This document shows, in pieces, positions 1 through 8,609 of a stretch of DNA of 39,903 bases. Source of the stretch: Mucilaginibacter sp. (GTDB taxonomy: Bacteria > Bacteroidota > Bacteroidia > Sphingobacteriales > Sphingobacteriaceae). The stretch lies in the NCBI GenBank assembly GCA_028288285.1, contig JAQBNZ010000179.1, positions 1 through 39,903 on the forward strand, in the 5' to 3' direction. A program made the position numbers and the translations under genes. The notes under the pieces were generated by a model that saw only the letters and a list, made by a program, of their open reading frames with translations, was not told the DNA's origin and did no database searches. How positions within the stretch are numbered: position 1 is the first letter of the stretch; every line of letters begins with the position of its first letter.

Positions 1-994
1 TCAAGGTTCAAATTTTGTTGATTATGTAAAGATCTGTTGCCGTTCCGGTCACGGTGGTGCGGGTTCTTCACATTTGCACAGAGATATATTAACCTCAATG
101 GGTGGCCCTGATGGTGGCGATGGCGGCAGGGGCGGGCATGTTATTGTAAAAGGTAATGCCCAGCTATGGACTTTATTGCACCTTAAATTCCGCAAACACG
201 TAATTGCCGGAGATGGTGACGGAGGTGGCAGCTCATTAAGAAGCGGCAAAACCGGCCGTGATGAGATATTGGAAGTACCGCTGGGTACTATTGCCAAAAA
301 TGCCGAAACCGGCGAAGTGCTTTTTGAAATAAATACCGACGGTGAAACTAAAATATTAACCCATGGCGGCCGTGGCGGCTTAGGTAACTGGCACTTTAAA
401 ACTGCTACTAAACAAACGCCACGTTTTGCCCAACCCGGTGAAGACGGCCAGGAAGACTGGAACATTCTTGAATTAAAAATTCTGGCTGATGTTGGTTTGG
501 TAGGTTTCCCTAATGCAGGTAAATCAACCTTGCTGTCAGTAGTATCGGCAGCAAAGCCCGAGATAGCCGATTACGCCTTTACAACGCTTGTTCCTAACCT
601 GGGGATAGTTGGGTACCGTAACAATAAATCATTTGTTATGGCAGATATACCCGGTATTATAGAAGGTGCATCACAAGGTAAGGGTTTAGGTATCCGTTTT
701 CTGAGGCATATTGAACGTAACTCGGTACTGTTATTTATGGTACCGGCTGATACAGCTCGTACTATCAAAGAAGAATACACTATTCTGTTAAAAGAACTGA
801 ACGAGTATAATCCCGAACTGATGCATAAGCCGCGTGTGCTGGCCATTACAAAATCAGATATGCTGGATGATGAATTGCAGCAAGAGATGGAGAAAGAAGT
901 ACCGGCAGATATACCGTATGTTTTCATATCGTCAGTAGCTCAAAAAAATATTACCGAGCTAAAGGACCTGCTTTGGAAAGAGATTAACAAGTAA
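1..994 (+). CDS. obg: GTPase Obg/CgtA, 5' end cut off by the window edge
   Basis: Ribosome-associated GTPase of the Obg family, which acts in large-subunit assembly and stress signalling. The reading frame is open from base 2, so the start codon lies left of the window; a TTG at 74 is inside the gene and is not the start. About 330 residues are visible. The glycine-rich N-terminal Obg fold comes first ([25 protein letters not shown]). The G domain follows with G1 GFPNAGKST near visible residue 168, G3 DIPG near 215, G4 TKSD near 283 and G5 SSVA near 310. The protein stops soon after the G domain, so it lacks the C-terminal extension seen in some Obg proteins; this short form is usual in Bacteroidota. 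The gene converges on the minus-strand run with a gap of only 4 bases. Identification is secure. Confidence 0.97.
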   Translation, partial: QGSNFVDYVKICCRSGHGGAGSSHLHRDILTSMGGPDGGDGGRGGHVIVKGNAQLWTLLHLKFRKHVIAGDGDGGGSSLRSGKTGRDEILEVPLGTIAKNAETGEVLFEINTDGETKILTHGGRGGLGNWHFKTATKQTPRFAQPGEDGQEDWNILELKILADVGLVGFPNAGKSTLLSVVSAAKPEIADYAFTTLVPNLGIVGYRNNKSFVMADIPGIIEGASQGKGLGIRFLRHIERNSVLLFMVPADTARTIKEEYTILLKELNEYNPELMHKPRVLAITKSDMLDDELQQEMEKEVPADIPYVFISSVAQKNITELKDLLWKEINK

Positions 995-998
995 GGTT

Positions 999-2576
999 TT
1001 ACCTGTAAGTATTAGAGTAATACAATACGTAATCGTTGCTTATCTCTTTAAGCGAAAACCCTTTATATCCCGGAAAGCATTTTAAATATACCGACGCTCT
1101 TATACCAATATATTTTGATGGAAGGAGTATATATATGGGCCCTGAGTGCCCTTTGTGTACCCATTCATTATAGTTTATACTAATATCAGGATCTAAAGGT
1201 AGTAATGTAATGAACCGGTTGTGCTCAATATCAAGTCCAAGATCCGGACTGGTAAAAACAAACAAGGCATTGTGGTTTTGTTTATCAAGCTTTGCTATAT
1301 AATCCATTGATTCATGGTCAATAAACTGCTGTGCAATGCCCGATGCGCCATGCGGGTTTTCATTTTTAAGGCGCTTATAACCCTCAATATAAAATATTAA
1401 ACTAAAGATCGTAATAAATAGGGCCACTAAGCCAAGCATAATTTTATAAGTCTGGCTTAAATAACCAAACAAACAAATAATTCCGGGTGTCACAAGTAAA
1501 CCTATCAGCCTGAAGTGTCTTGCCTCGTATGATATATTCATTTCCCGTAAATAAGCAAAGCTAAAAAAGACTACTGATACCGAGTAAAATGTGATAAGTA
1601 TTAACACATAACTTTTGTTAGGCACATAAACCAATATGGCTCTGATAAGCGCTAAGCTTAATATTGCCAGTAGCAGTAGCACTACAATTGCCCATGTATA
1701 ATTAAATACAGGAGGGTCATTATGGAAAATTAACCCGTTAGAAAGGTCATCAACAGAAAACCCCGAAAGCAGGGGAGAGGCAAGCGGGAAGCTAAATGTT
1801 TTCCATGTTAACTTTAACCCGCCTGATGATGAGGAAGGGTTAGCGCCTTTTGAAAGATAAAAAATGTAGATACAAGCTACAGATACTATAGCAGGAATTC
1901 CCGGCCAAAGCCCTTTTAAGATCCAGCCCTTAATTGTAGTATGCCCCTGCGACAGCCGGATCCAGATAAATAATAATCCGGCGGCATACATCCATATAAA
2001 TGATGATTTGCAGATAAAACCGATCCAGCCGGTAAACAATACAAACAGTACCAACTTAATACCGGGCTTATCCAGCGCTATGCATCCGTATAAAAACCAT
2101 CCCAAAAAGCCAAAGAGTAACACCTCGCCGCCATTGTAAAAAATATACGGATTAAAAAATGCCTGCTGGCAAACTATCAATACCAAACTTAATGCACTAA
2201 TAAGTGGACTAAAACCTGCTTTTTTAAAGAAAGTATAAAAACCGGCTAAACCTGTTATTTGGCATATTGCAGTTGTAATGGCAGCAGCCTGCCCCGTGTT
2301 TACAGCAAAAATTACTTTAAAAAAGTAGGGTATGAGGTACTGCCCCGGTGACCACCATGTTAAAAACCGGCTTATGTTTTTGGCCAGGTCGATTTGACTT
2401 GGCGTGACAAGCATATTAAACCCGCCGCCCAACTCCATTGATCGCATTACCTGGAACCCCCAACTGGGATCAGGGAAAATAGCTGCAGGTGTTAGATATA
2501 AAAGTATACCCAAAACAACTGCTAAAATTCCTATAACACCAAGTATAAATTTATAAAGCCAGGTTTTTGAAAACAT
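999..2576 (-). CDS. polytopic membrane protein of unknown function, possibly GT-C-like
   Basis: 525 residues with a cytoplasmic start, an N-terminal membrane helix at about residues 9-29, then roughly ten more hydrophobic segments up to about residue 395. A soluble tail of about 125 residues follows. The first outer loop carries a PDPSWGF sequence. This arrangement (first loop with an acidic residue, many helices, soluble C-terminal domain) resembles GT-C glycosyltransferases that use polyprenyl-linked sugars, but I see no diagnostic motif and do not assign the family. It is the last gene of the 30-kb exopolysaccharide run, 14 bases after the acetyltransferase stop, so a role in late assembly or modification of the polymer is an inference from position. 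It could instead be a polymerase-like protein or a flippase substitute. Confidence 0.8.
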   Translation of the reverse strand: MFSKTWLYKFILGVIGILAVVLGILLYLTPAAIFPDPSWGFQVMRSMELGGGFNMLVTPSQIDLAKNISRFLTWWSPGQYLIPYFFKVIFAVNTGQAAAITTAICQITGLAGFYTFFKKAGFSPLISALSLVLIVCQQAFFNPYIFYNGGEVLLFGFLGWFLYGCIALDKPGIKLVLFVLFTGWIGFICKSSFIWMYAAGLLFIWIRLSQGHTTIKGWILKGLWPGIPAIVSVACIYIFYLSKGANPSSSSGGLKLTWKTFSFPLASPLLSGFSVDDLSNGLIFHNDPPVFNYTWAIVVLLLLAILSLALIRAILVYVPNKSYVLILITFYSVSVVFFSFAYLREMNISYEARHFRLIGLLVTPGIICLFGYLSQTYKIMLGLVALFITIFSLIFYIEGYKRLKNENPHGASGIAQQFIDHESMDYIAKLDKQNHNALFVFTSPDLGLDIEHNRFITLLPLDPDISINYNEWVHKGHSGPIYILLPSKYIGIRASVYLKCFPGYKGFSLKEISNDYVLYYSNTYR

Positions 2577-2590
2577 ATAGACAAATATGA

Positions 2591-3142
2591 CTAAAGAATT
2601 TCACGCTTACGAACTTTAACAGCAGGGTTGCCCTGGTAAATAAAGTAAGCATCCATATTTTTAGTAGCTACCGAGCCGGTGGAAAGAACCGAATGAGAGG
2701 CTGCAACAACTCCTTGTGTTACTATTGCTCCACAACCTATCCATACACCATCTTCCAGTACTATGTTGCCAATAATTAGATTAAACGAGGTCTTTTTATA
2801 ATTGTGGCTTCCGGTTTGCAATATAGTAGCTTGTGATATACATACATTACTGCCTATGGTTACCATAACCAGGTTGTCTATCCATACACCATCGCCAAGC
2901 CAGGTATTATCTCCAACTTTTAGCAACCACGGGTATTTGATGTTTACGCGATGCCTTATAACAACATTTTGACCAATTGAAGCACCAAATGTACGAAGCA
3001 GCGTAACTTTGATACCGCTAAAGGGAAAAAGGCTCGTTTTAAATATTAAAGCGTTTACATAAAACCATAGTATCCGTTTAATTGGGTTGCCTCCCGGTTG
3101 GTAGGGGTAATTATTGTAAGAGGCCAGATTAATTTGCTGCAT
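2591..3142 (-). CDS. wcaF: WcaF-like sugar O-acetyltransferase (left-handed beta-helix)
   Basis: 183-residue acyltransferase of the hexapeptide-repeat superfamily, in the WcaF (colanic acid acetyltransferase) group. It probably transfers acetyl from acetyl-CoA to a sugar hydroxyl of the exopolysaccharide unit in the cytoplasm. The N-terminus (NNYPYQPGGNPIKR) and the FGASIGQNVVIRHRVNIKYPW segment match this group's usual form. Hexapeptide turns follow (VGDNTWLGDGVWIDN, IGSNVCISQATILQTGSHN, LEDGVWIGCGAIVTQGV), and the end reads YQGNPAVKVRKRE, the usual close of these enzymes. The His in TGSHNYKK is a likely catalytic residue. Length is normal. It lies between the GT2 gene and the last membrane protein of the run. 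The name is by family; strict orthology to E. coli wcaF is not claimed. Confidence 0.9.
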   Translation of the reverse strand: MQQINLASYNNYPYQPGGNPIKRILWFYVNALIFKTSLFPFSGIKVTLLRTFGASIGQNVVIRHRVNIKYPWLLKVGDNTWLGDGVWIDNLVMVTIGSNVCISQATILQTGSHNYKKTSFNLIIGNIVLEDGVWIGCGAIVTQGVVAASHSVLSTGSVATKNMDAYFIYQGNPAVKVRKREIL

Positions 3143-3176
3143 TTATGTTAAGGTATTTATTCTTGTAAACGGCAGG

Positions 3177-4043
3177 TTATTTTTCGGCAGGTTTATTTTG
3201 TTTGATGATCTCATCAATTTTGATATCTACCATTAGCCGAAACCAAAAGCCTTGTATAAAATGAAAAATTATTCCGGTATGCCCATCTAGTATACCCAGT
3301 TTAAAAATTATGCGGTAAATAAAATAGAGCATAGGCCTTACATACCGCGGTAATTGCCACCATAATTGTTTAAGCCAGGCAGTACGTTCATCAGGCGATC
3401 CCCAAAAACGCGGTTTTACTGTTTGATGCCTTAGTTTTAGTAAACGCTCGGTTTCTTCAACAGCAAGCAGGTCGCTGTACCTATTATGCTTTTCTATCCA
3501 AAAACTGATCTTATTCTCCTTTAAATTTTCTTCAATAATGTGGCCATCTTTCCAAATAATGGTATTGCCCGAAACTATAATGCGGTGGTCCATATTTTCA
3601 TTAATATCCGAATAACCTATACCATACCTCATCATTTTAAGCAGGTAAAACGGATAATAACCACCATATTTGATCCACCTTCCTTTAAAAATGTTTTTAC
3701 GATTAAAGTAAATACCATTAACGTTTTGATAATCCTCGTCTTTAAAAGCAATCAAACGCCGGCGAAGTTCAGGAGTAATAACCTGATCTGCATCCAGGCA
3801 TATTACCCAGGGGGTTTGTATACTAAAAATTTTTAAAGCATGATGCCACTGGCGAGGGTGGTTTTCAAATGGATGTTTTGCCACTACAGCCCCGGCATTT
3901 TCAGCTATGTGTATAGTGCTATCTGTACTGCCAGAATCCAATATAAATACAGCAGCATTTAAACTTGCCATTGATGCAAGCAACCTTGGCAGATGTATTT
4001 CTTCGTTACAAGTTAGTACAATGAAAGAGTAGTGCGGGTTCAA
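3177..4043 (-). CDS. GT2 glycosyltransferase, WaaE/KdtX-like
   Basis: 288 residues with a GT-A fold: SFIVLTCNEE at the N-terminus, DSGSTDST at 36-43 for nucleotide binding, and the metal-binding DADQ at 84-87. The type resembles the beta-1,4-glucosyltransferase group that includes LPS-core WaaE/KdtX: a short GT2 domain, then a region rich in Trp and Arg (WLKQLWWQLPRYVRP) and a hydrophobic helix near 240-270 that may sit on the membrane. It probably adds one sugar to the growing lipid-linked unit on the cytoplasmic face. Donor and acceptor cannot be read from sequence. It lies 43 bases after the upstream GT4 gene and 34 bases before the acetyltransferase gene. Confidence 0.9.
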   Translation of the reverse strand: MNPHYSFIVLTCNEEIHLPRLLASMASLNAAVFILDSGSTDSTIHIAENAGAVVAKHPFENHPRQWHHALKIFSIQTPWVICLDADQVITPELRRRLIAFKDEDYQNVNGIYFNRKNIFKGRWIKYGGYYPFYLLKMMRYGIGYSDINENMDHRIIVSGNTIIWKDGHIIEENLKENKISFWIEKHNRYSDLLAVEETERLLKLRHQTVKPRFWGSPDERTAWLKQLWWQLPRYVRPMLYFIYRIIFKLGILDGHTGIIFHFIQGFWFRLMVDIKIDEIIKQNKPAEK

Positions 4044-4086
4044 TTTAATTGGGCTTTAATAATCATAATTTCCATAATGTTTATAC

Positions 4087-5229
4087 TTACTCATACCCGG
4101 TAATTTTTTGGTAAAGGTTTATATATTGCTGCCTTAATGTGTTACCGGTAAAATCATTACGCACTATACCCGGCGCTGTTTGATTGATTTCTTTCAAATC
4201 ATCCATATGATTAATGCTGATATTATTTATTGTATTGCTAACCGATTGTGGTGTTGTTTGGCAAACCCAACCCAATTTATTTTTAGTAACATAATCTGCC
4301 AGGCCAACATGCTCGCTTACTAAAACGGCTGTGCCAACACTTAAACTTTCAATAACTACGTTGCCAAAGTTTTCGTTATGCGATGGCAGAACTAAAAGGT
4401 CATGCTGATGAAGCAGATCAAATTTATTTTCTCCAAAGAAACCGGCCCATGAAATTTTATCATCAATATGGTTGTTTACTGCAATAGCCTTTAATGTTTC
4501 GATGTAGTCTTTATTGCCACTGCCGGCAATGGTTAGGTGAAAGGGAATTGAAACTAATTTAAGCGCGTCAAGTAAAATATCTAATCCTTTTTTTTCCTCT
4601 ATCCGCGAAAAAAAAAGCAATTTTAAATAAGGTGAGAGCAATTTTTCAGGATAGTTTTTTTCTTCGCCAAGCTTAACAAAATTAGGGATGGTTGCAATGC
4701 TTGAAGGTGTAACCAGCCTGCTTACTGCAACGGCCTCCTGAACAGATGTAACGTGTATATTGCTTTTTTTTAATAGTTGCCTGCCTAAAACTTTATGGAT
4801 TAAATTTTTGAAACCAATGTTTTTATTGGAAAAAGAGTAATTGCTAAGCATGCCTCTTGGTGAAACAATTACAGGTACTTTTTTTAAAAATGCTATGTAG
4901 CAGGATAAAACAGAAACCAAGTTCCACCATGCATGAATATGCACTACGTCAAACTCGTTCACCCTTTCCAAAAGCGCTTTTATCAGTGCAGGTGAAAAAT
5001 GAGTGTGATCCTTACTAATACGACTGAAATAGGTGACTATAATACCATCAACAATAATAGGTTTATTTGGAATTACAGGAAGTTCATTAAGCCCGTTTGC
5101 TGTAGTGGTAAATACCTCAATATAAGCGCCGGCTGTACTTAATTGTTCACATAAAAGCGCAACTGACATGGTTGGGCCGCCATATATAAAAGCTGGTTTA
5201 TAAGCAGCAGTAACGTGAAGTATTCTCAG
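4087..5229 (-). CDS. GT4 glycosyltransferase, apparently begun with a CTG codon
   Basis: GT-B glycosyltransferase of family 4. The first ATG in frame (5169) would give 360 residues, but it lies inside the conserved N-terminal motif: the codons upstream read RILHVTAAYKPAFIYGGPT, the normal family start. The frame is open up to a TAA at 5247-5245, with no ATG, GTG or TTG in it. The best start is CTG at 5229-5227, giving (M)RILHVT and 380 residues, in a CTGA overlap with the stop of the wzy-like gene. Family motifs further on are VVHIHAWWN, VSPRG, FFSRIEEKKGLD and the EX7E motif in ENFGNVVIE near the C-terminus. Runs of 8 and 9 identical bases occur at 4588-4595 and 4608-4616. A miscalled base (ATG read as CTG) is the main alternative to a real CTG start. 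Confidence 0.9.
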   Translation of the reverse strand: MRILHVTAAYKPAFIYGGPTMSVALLCEQLSTAGAYIEVFTTTANGLNELPVIPNKPIIVDGIIVTYFSRISKDHTHFSPALIKALLERVNEFDVVHIHAWWNLVSVLSCYIAFLKKVPVIVSPRGMLSNYSFSNKNIGFKNLIHKVLGRQLLKKSNIHVTSVQEAVAVSRLVTPSSIATIPNFVKLGEEKNYPEKLLSPYLKLLFFSRIEEKKGLDILLDALKLVSIPFHLTIAGSGNKDYIETLKAIAVNNHIDDKISWAGFFGENKFDLLHQHDLLVLPSHNENFGNVVIESLSVGTAVLVSEHVGLADYVTKNKLGWVCQTTPQSVSNTINNISINHMDDLKEINQTAPGIVRNDFTGNTLRQQYINLYQKITGYE

Positions 5230-6623
5230 TACCTTTTTAATATTTTATTTTGTAATAAAACGCGATGCAGTAGTAGCATACTTATATAACTCCAGAATAC
5301 AGTGTTTATTAAAAATTCAAAGCTTAACCCCCGCCAAAATATCTGGAATAAACCACTAAATATAAGCGCCGACCCTAAGATATAACCACCAAATAAATGT
5401 TCGGCTTTGTTAGATATTAACTGGGCAATGGCGCCATATGCGAAAAGAGAAATAAAAACGCCAATTATCCCGCCTGATAGATAGCCATCTACAATAAAAG
5501 CGGGTTTAGCAGATACGCTTGAACTTCTCATAACCACGCCTGCGTTATATACACGTTCCATAATTAAGTTTTCAGTTACTGGTTTGTCTGGCCAAACCAC
5601 ACGTGGAATAATTGCTATGGCAGATTGTTTTAAAAATGTAGTGCCATAATAATCAATATTTTTAGGAGTGGACTGAACAAAAGTTGTAAACATATCTATC
5701 TCACTCAATCTATAAACAAAAAATGCCCAATTTGAATTATCAATATCATCATTGCTAAATACTGCATCAATGGCTAACTGCGAAGATTCATCCACACCTG
5801 TACCAGACCAAGCATTTTGACGGAAATTATTTACATATGCAGGAAGAAATAAAAATAACACTAACAACAAAGGACCAAAGGTTATAGCTATTGTTTTTTT
5901 GTAATTAGGATACAAAAATATGCCCAATACTACTACACTTATTATTATAGGTTCTTTAAAGCCGGATACTAATGCCTTGTAAAAATTAAATGAATACAAT
6001 AGAAGGCAAATTATTATACTTAATGATTTTTTTAAAGGTATTGCAAAAGCCAATGCAAGTGTACCTGCAATAAAGCTTAACGAATTAAATTGCAAAGAAA
6101 ATTGAGATAGACCAGGTAATTTTGTAAATAATATTGATACCGGAAGGCTTATCAGTGCAGTTCTTAAAAGCAAATTTGCAAGCGTATTTTCTTCAATGTA
6201 GTATTTTTTAGTTTTTGAATAATCCATGCATAATAATATACCTGTAACAAATGCAGCATGGCCAAGGCTGTAATAGCGTTGGCACTGGGCAACAAGCATT
6301 AGTTTGTTCTCATCTATTAAATTATAAGCGTTTACTTTTTCAAAATTTTCATAACCCAAGGTGTTAAGGAAGTAAAATATCGTAGTACAGCACATAAACC
6401 CTGCAAATATTATTTGCATAAGAAATAACGGGCGCATTAACTGTTCACTTAAACGCCTGTCATTTGGAATAGGCTTTACCCATCCGGTTAGTGTAAGATA
6501 AAATATTAAAAAGCTACCCAACCATGCTATTAAGTACGATAATATGGAATCCTCCTTAAATAATACAGCAAGTAACCATGGCATGTAAAGTACAAGGTAT
6601 CTTACAATTCCTTTATTATTCAT
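5226..6623 (-). CDS. Wzy-like O-antigen/exopolysaccharide polymerase
   Basis: About 465 residues, almost all in roughly ten to twelve hydrophobic helices, with a long outer loop between the later helices (about residues 270-350) containing RQNAWSGTG and the PRVVWPDKP sequence. This topology is typical of Wzy polymerases, which join undecaprenyl-linked repeat units on the periplasmic side; their primary sequences are poorly conserved, so the call rests on topology, loop and context. The frame allows a start at 6635, but I prefer ATG at 6623, because it forms an ATGA overlap with the stop of the FkbM-like gene, like other junctions in this run. The 3' end overlaps the next GT4 gene as CTGA. It is the only polymerase candidate in the window. 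Confidence 0.85.
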   Translation of the reverse strand: MNNKGIVRYLVLYMPWLLAVLFKEDSILSYLIAWLGSFLIFYLTLTGWVKPIPNDRRLSEQLMRPLFLMQIIFAGFMCCTTIFYFLNTLGYENFEKVNAYNLIDENKLMLVAQCQRYYSLGHAAFVTGILLCMDYSKTKKYYIEENTLANLLLRTALISLPVSILFTKLPGLSQFSLQFNSLSFIAGTLALAFAIPLKKSLSIIICLLLYSFNFYKALVSGFKEPIIISVVVLGIFLYPNYKKTIAITFGPLLLVLFLFLPAYVNNFRQNAWSGTGVDESSQLAIDAVFSNDDIDNSNWAFFVYRLSEIDMFTTFVQSTPKNIDYYGTTFLKQSAIAIIPRVVWPDKPVTENLIMERVYNAGVVMRSSSVSAKPAFIVDGYLSGGIIGVFISLFAYGAIAQLISNKAEHLFGGYILGSALIFSGLFQIFWRGLSFEFLINTVFWSYISMLLLHRVLLQNKILKRY

Positions 6624-7462
6624 GCTTGTATGCAAAATAAATTGCCACTAACTATTACATCTGCATTCATAATCAGCTCGCAGCCAACAGAAGTTATTTG
6701 ATATATCTTATAATTAAGATCGCATAAAAATTTATAGCATTCATTAATATCCTGACCTGGGGCAGTCCAGTAATTATTGTCATATTCAAAAATTATGCGG
6801 GGCTTATGTTTTATTAAAGTACTCTTTAAACCACGTAATACATTAAATTCAAAACCTTCGACATCAATTTTTATAAGATCCACTTTCAAAAGAGAATTGA
6901 TCTCCGCACAGTTATCAGCTACTTTAATGATTACTTGTTGCTTATCGCTTCCATAATTATTTTTTAAGCTAAAAGTTCCCTGGTTCCAGGCCTTTGTATT
7001 AATATTAAATTCGGCCCGGCTTTCAGCATCAGATAATGCAAAAGGGAATAAACTGATATTATTTAAACGGTTTAGTTTAACATTGTTTTCAAATTTTTGG
7101 CGTAAGTAATTAAGTGGTTCAAAAGCCAATACTTTGCCCGTTTCACCAACACATTGCCCCATTCTAATACTTTGCAAACCAATATTGCCACCAATATCTA
7201 TAGCAATATCTCCCGGTCTTAATGATATTCTTATTAACTTATTAACCTCATCTTCGTATGTGCCGGTACTTAAAATGGTCCATTCAATATAATTATCAGC
7301 AGTGGTATAAATAGCAATATCTTCATTATTTAACCAAATAATACCATTATTTATGGTCTGCTTTAATTGGTTTGATGGTTTAAACAGATGCGAAAGGCGC
7401 TCTTTACCGGGCAAGTTCCAGTTGCGGATGAAATTAAGTTTTATACGGTCGGTTCTTTTCAT
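6620..7462 (-). CDS. FkbM-family SAM-dependent methyltransferase
   Basis: About 280 residues, class I Rossmann methyltransferase of the FkbM family. It has the SAM-binding DIGGNIG near residue 90, an acidic LAFEPL strand after it, and the family signature IKIDVEGFE near 200. FkbM-type enzymes in polysaccharide loci usually O-methylate a sugar residue, and that is the likely role; the exact position is unknown. A TTG at 7492 is also in frame, but ATG at 7462 (MKRTDRIKLN) is the better start, giving a 29-base overlap with the GT4 gene upstream. The stop overlaps the polymerase start as ATGA, so the two are probably translated together. Confidence 0.9.
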   Translation of the reverse strand: MKRTDRIKLNFIRNWNLPGKERLSHLFKPSNQLKQTINNGIIWLNNEDIAIYTTADNYIEWTILSTGTYEDEVNKLIRISLRPGDIAIDIGGNIGLQSIRMGQCVGETGKVLAFEPLNYLRQKFENNVKLNRLNNISLFPFALSDAESRAEFNINTKAWNQGTFSLKNNYGSDKQQVIIKVADNCAEINSLLKVDLIKIDVEGFEFNVLRGLKSTLIKHKPRIIFEYDNNYWTAPGQDINECYKFLCDLNYKIYQITSVGCELIMNADVIVSGNLFCIQA

Positions 7463-8609
7463 TAGGTATTTTGTTTTCAATTGCTTCAGCAATTTTTAAA
7501 AAATTCCACTCCTTTATTATTTTCGCTGAATTTTCGCCGTACTTTTTGAGCAAAGTTTTTGATTTTGTAAGGAAAGCTAAATGTTTAAGCAGATCACTTT
7601 CATCATCGCTTTTAAAAATACTTCCGTTGTAATTTTCAATAACCAGATCAGCGGCGCAGCCAACTTTATCTGATACCAAAATTGCCTTTTTACAAGCCAT
7701 TGCCTCGTTAACCGCAAGTCCCCAACTTTCTCCGGGCCCTTTTGATGGTAAACAAAACAGATCACAAGCCTGATAAATTGCAGGCATTTCCAGTTGATTT
7801 TTAAAATCTGTAAAATGGATGTTGTCCTTAGCTGCTGGAAACTCTTTTAACTGTTTTTCCAATGCTCCATTTCCAACAAACAATAAGTGCAGGTTAGGGT
7901 TTTTTAAGCTTAAAACGGTCTTTAATAATAGCAAAGGGGCTTTTTTTTCTTCCAACTTACCGGCAAATAATATTAATATAGCTTCGGTTGGTATGCTTAA
8001 ATTACAACGAAGTTTATCTGCTTCGATATTATAATCAGCAGAAAATCTTTCGTTATCAATTGCATGTGGTGCAAAAGTAAGTCGACTATCATTTAAACCA
8101 TGTTTTTTGAAGTAAGCTTTGTTATTTGTGCCAACATAAAAGGCATGATCAATATGCTGGTAAACCCATTTTAGGAAAAGAGCTTTTAATGTCGATTTTA
8201 AATTGTTTTGTACATCAAGCAGGGTAGAGTCACCCCTGAAATATACCGGCAATTTATTTTTGAAATAGCGAATGGTCTTTAAATGGCTATGATATGCCCA
8301 GCCAAAAATTAATATTGCATCCGGCTTAAATAAATTTACTTGTTGGATAAGGTCTGGATTTACAATTCCTTTAAAGTGGTGAGAACCCGGATCAGATGAA
8401 GTATTATTTAGCCACTGATAAGAGTACCCATCTAACAAGGGGAGGTCCCAGCTTATGTTTTTACCAAAACCAGGATCGTATTTATTAGCAGCGGCCTGGC
8501 CCCACGTATAAAAAACTTTAATATTTATTTGCTTGCGCTGATGCAGTAACTTAAATATGGGAGCGTAATATTGAATAGGATGCGTTGTAATAATGGCTAA
8601 ACGCTTCAC
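7434..8609 (-). CDS. GT4 glycosyltransferase
   Basis: 391 residues, GT-B fold. The N-terminus is AIITTHPIQYYAPIFKLL, a form common in Bacteroidota exopolysaccharide GT4 enzymes. VYFRGDSTLLD lies in the acceptor domain, and the donor domain has LFAGKLEEKKAP and the EX7E motif ESWGLAVNE followed by AMACKKAILVSDKVGCAADLV. It probably transfers a nucleotide-activated sugar with retention of configuration. The start is GTG at 8609-8607, overlapping the upstream stop as GTGA. Its 3' end overlaps the FkbM methyltransferase by 29 bases. A run of eight T lies near 7941-7948 in the EEKKAP codons. Confidence 0.93.
   Translation of the reverse strand: MKRLAIITTHPIQYYAPIFKLLHQRKQINIKVFYTWGQAAANKYDPGFGKNISWDLPLLDGYSYQWLNNTSSDPGSHHFKGIVNPDLIQQVNLFKPDAILIFGWAYHSHLKTIRYFKNKLPVYFRGDSTLLDVQNNLKSTLKALFLKWVYQHIDHAFYVGTNNKAYFKKHGLNDSRLTFAPHAIDNERFSADYNIEADKLRCNLSIPTEAILILFAGKLEEKKAPLLLLKTVLSLKNPNLHLLFVGNGALEKQLKEFPAAKDNIHFTDFKNQLEMPAIYQACDLFCLPSKGPGESWGLAVNEAMACKKAILVSDKVGCAADLVIENYNGSIFKSDDESDLLKHLAFLTKSKTLLKKYGENSAKIIKEWNFLKIAEAIENKIPNEKNRPYKT

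Noticed and set aside
571..927. Minus-strand open frame inside obg
   Set aside because: It is opposite a conserved GTPase domain and its protein resembles nothing; it is a shadow of the real frame.
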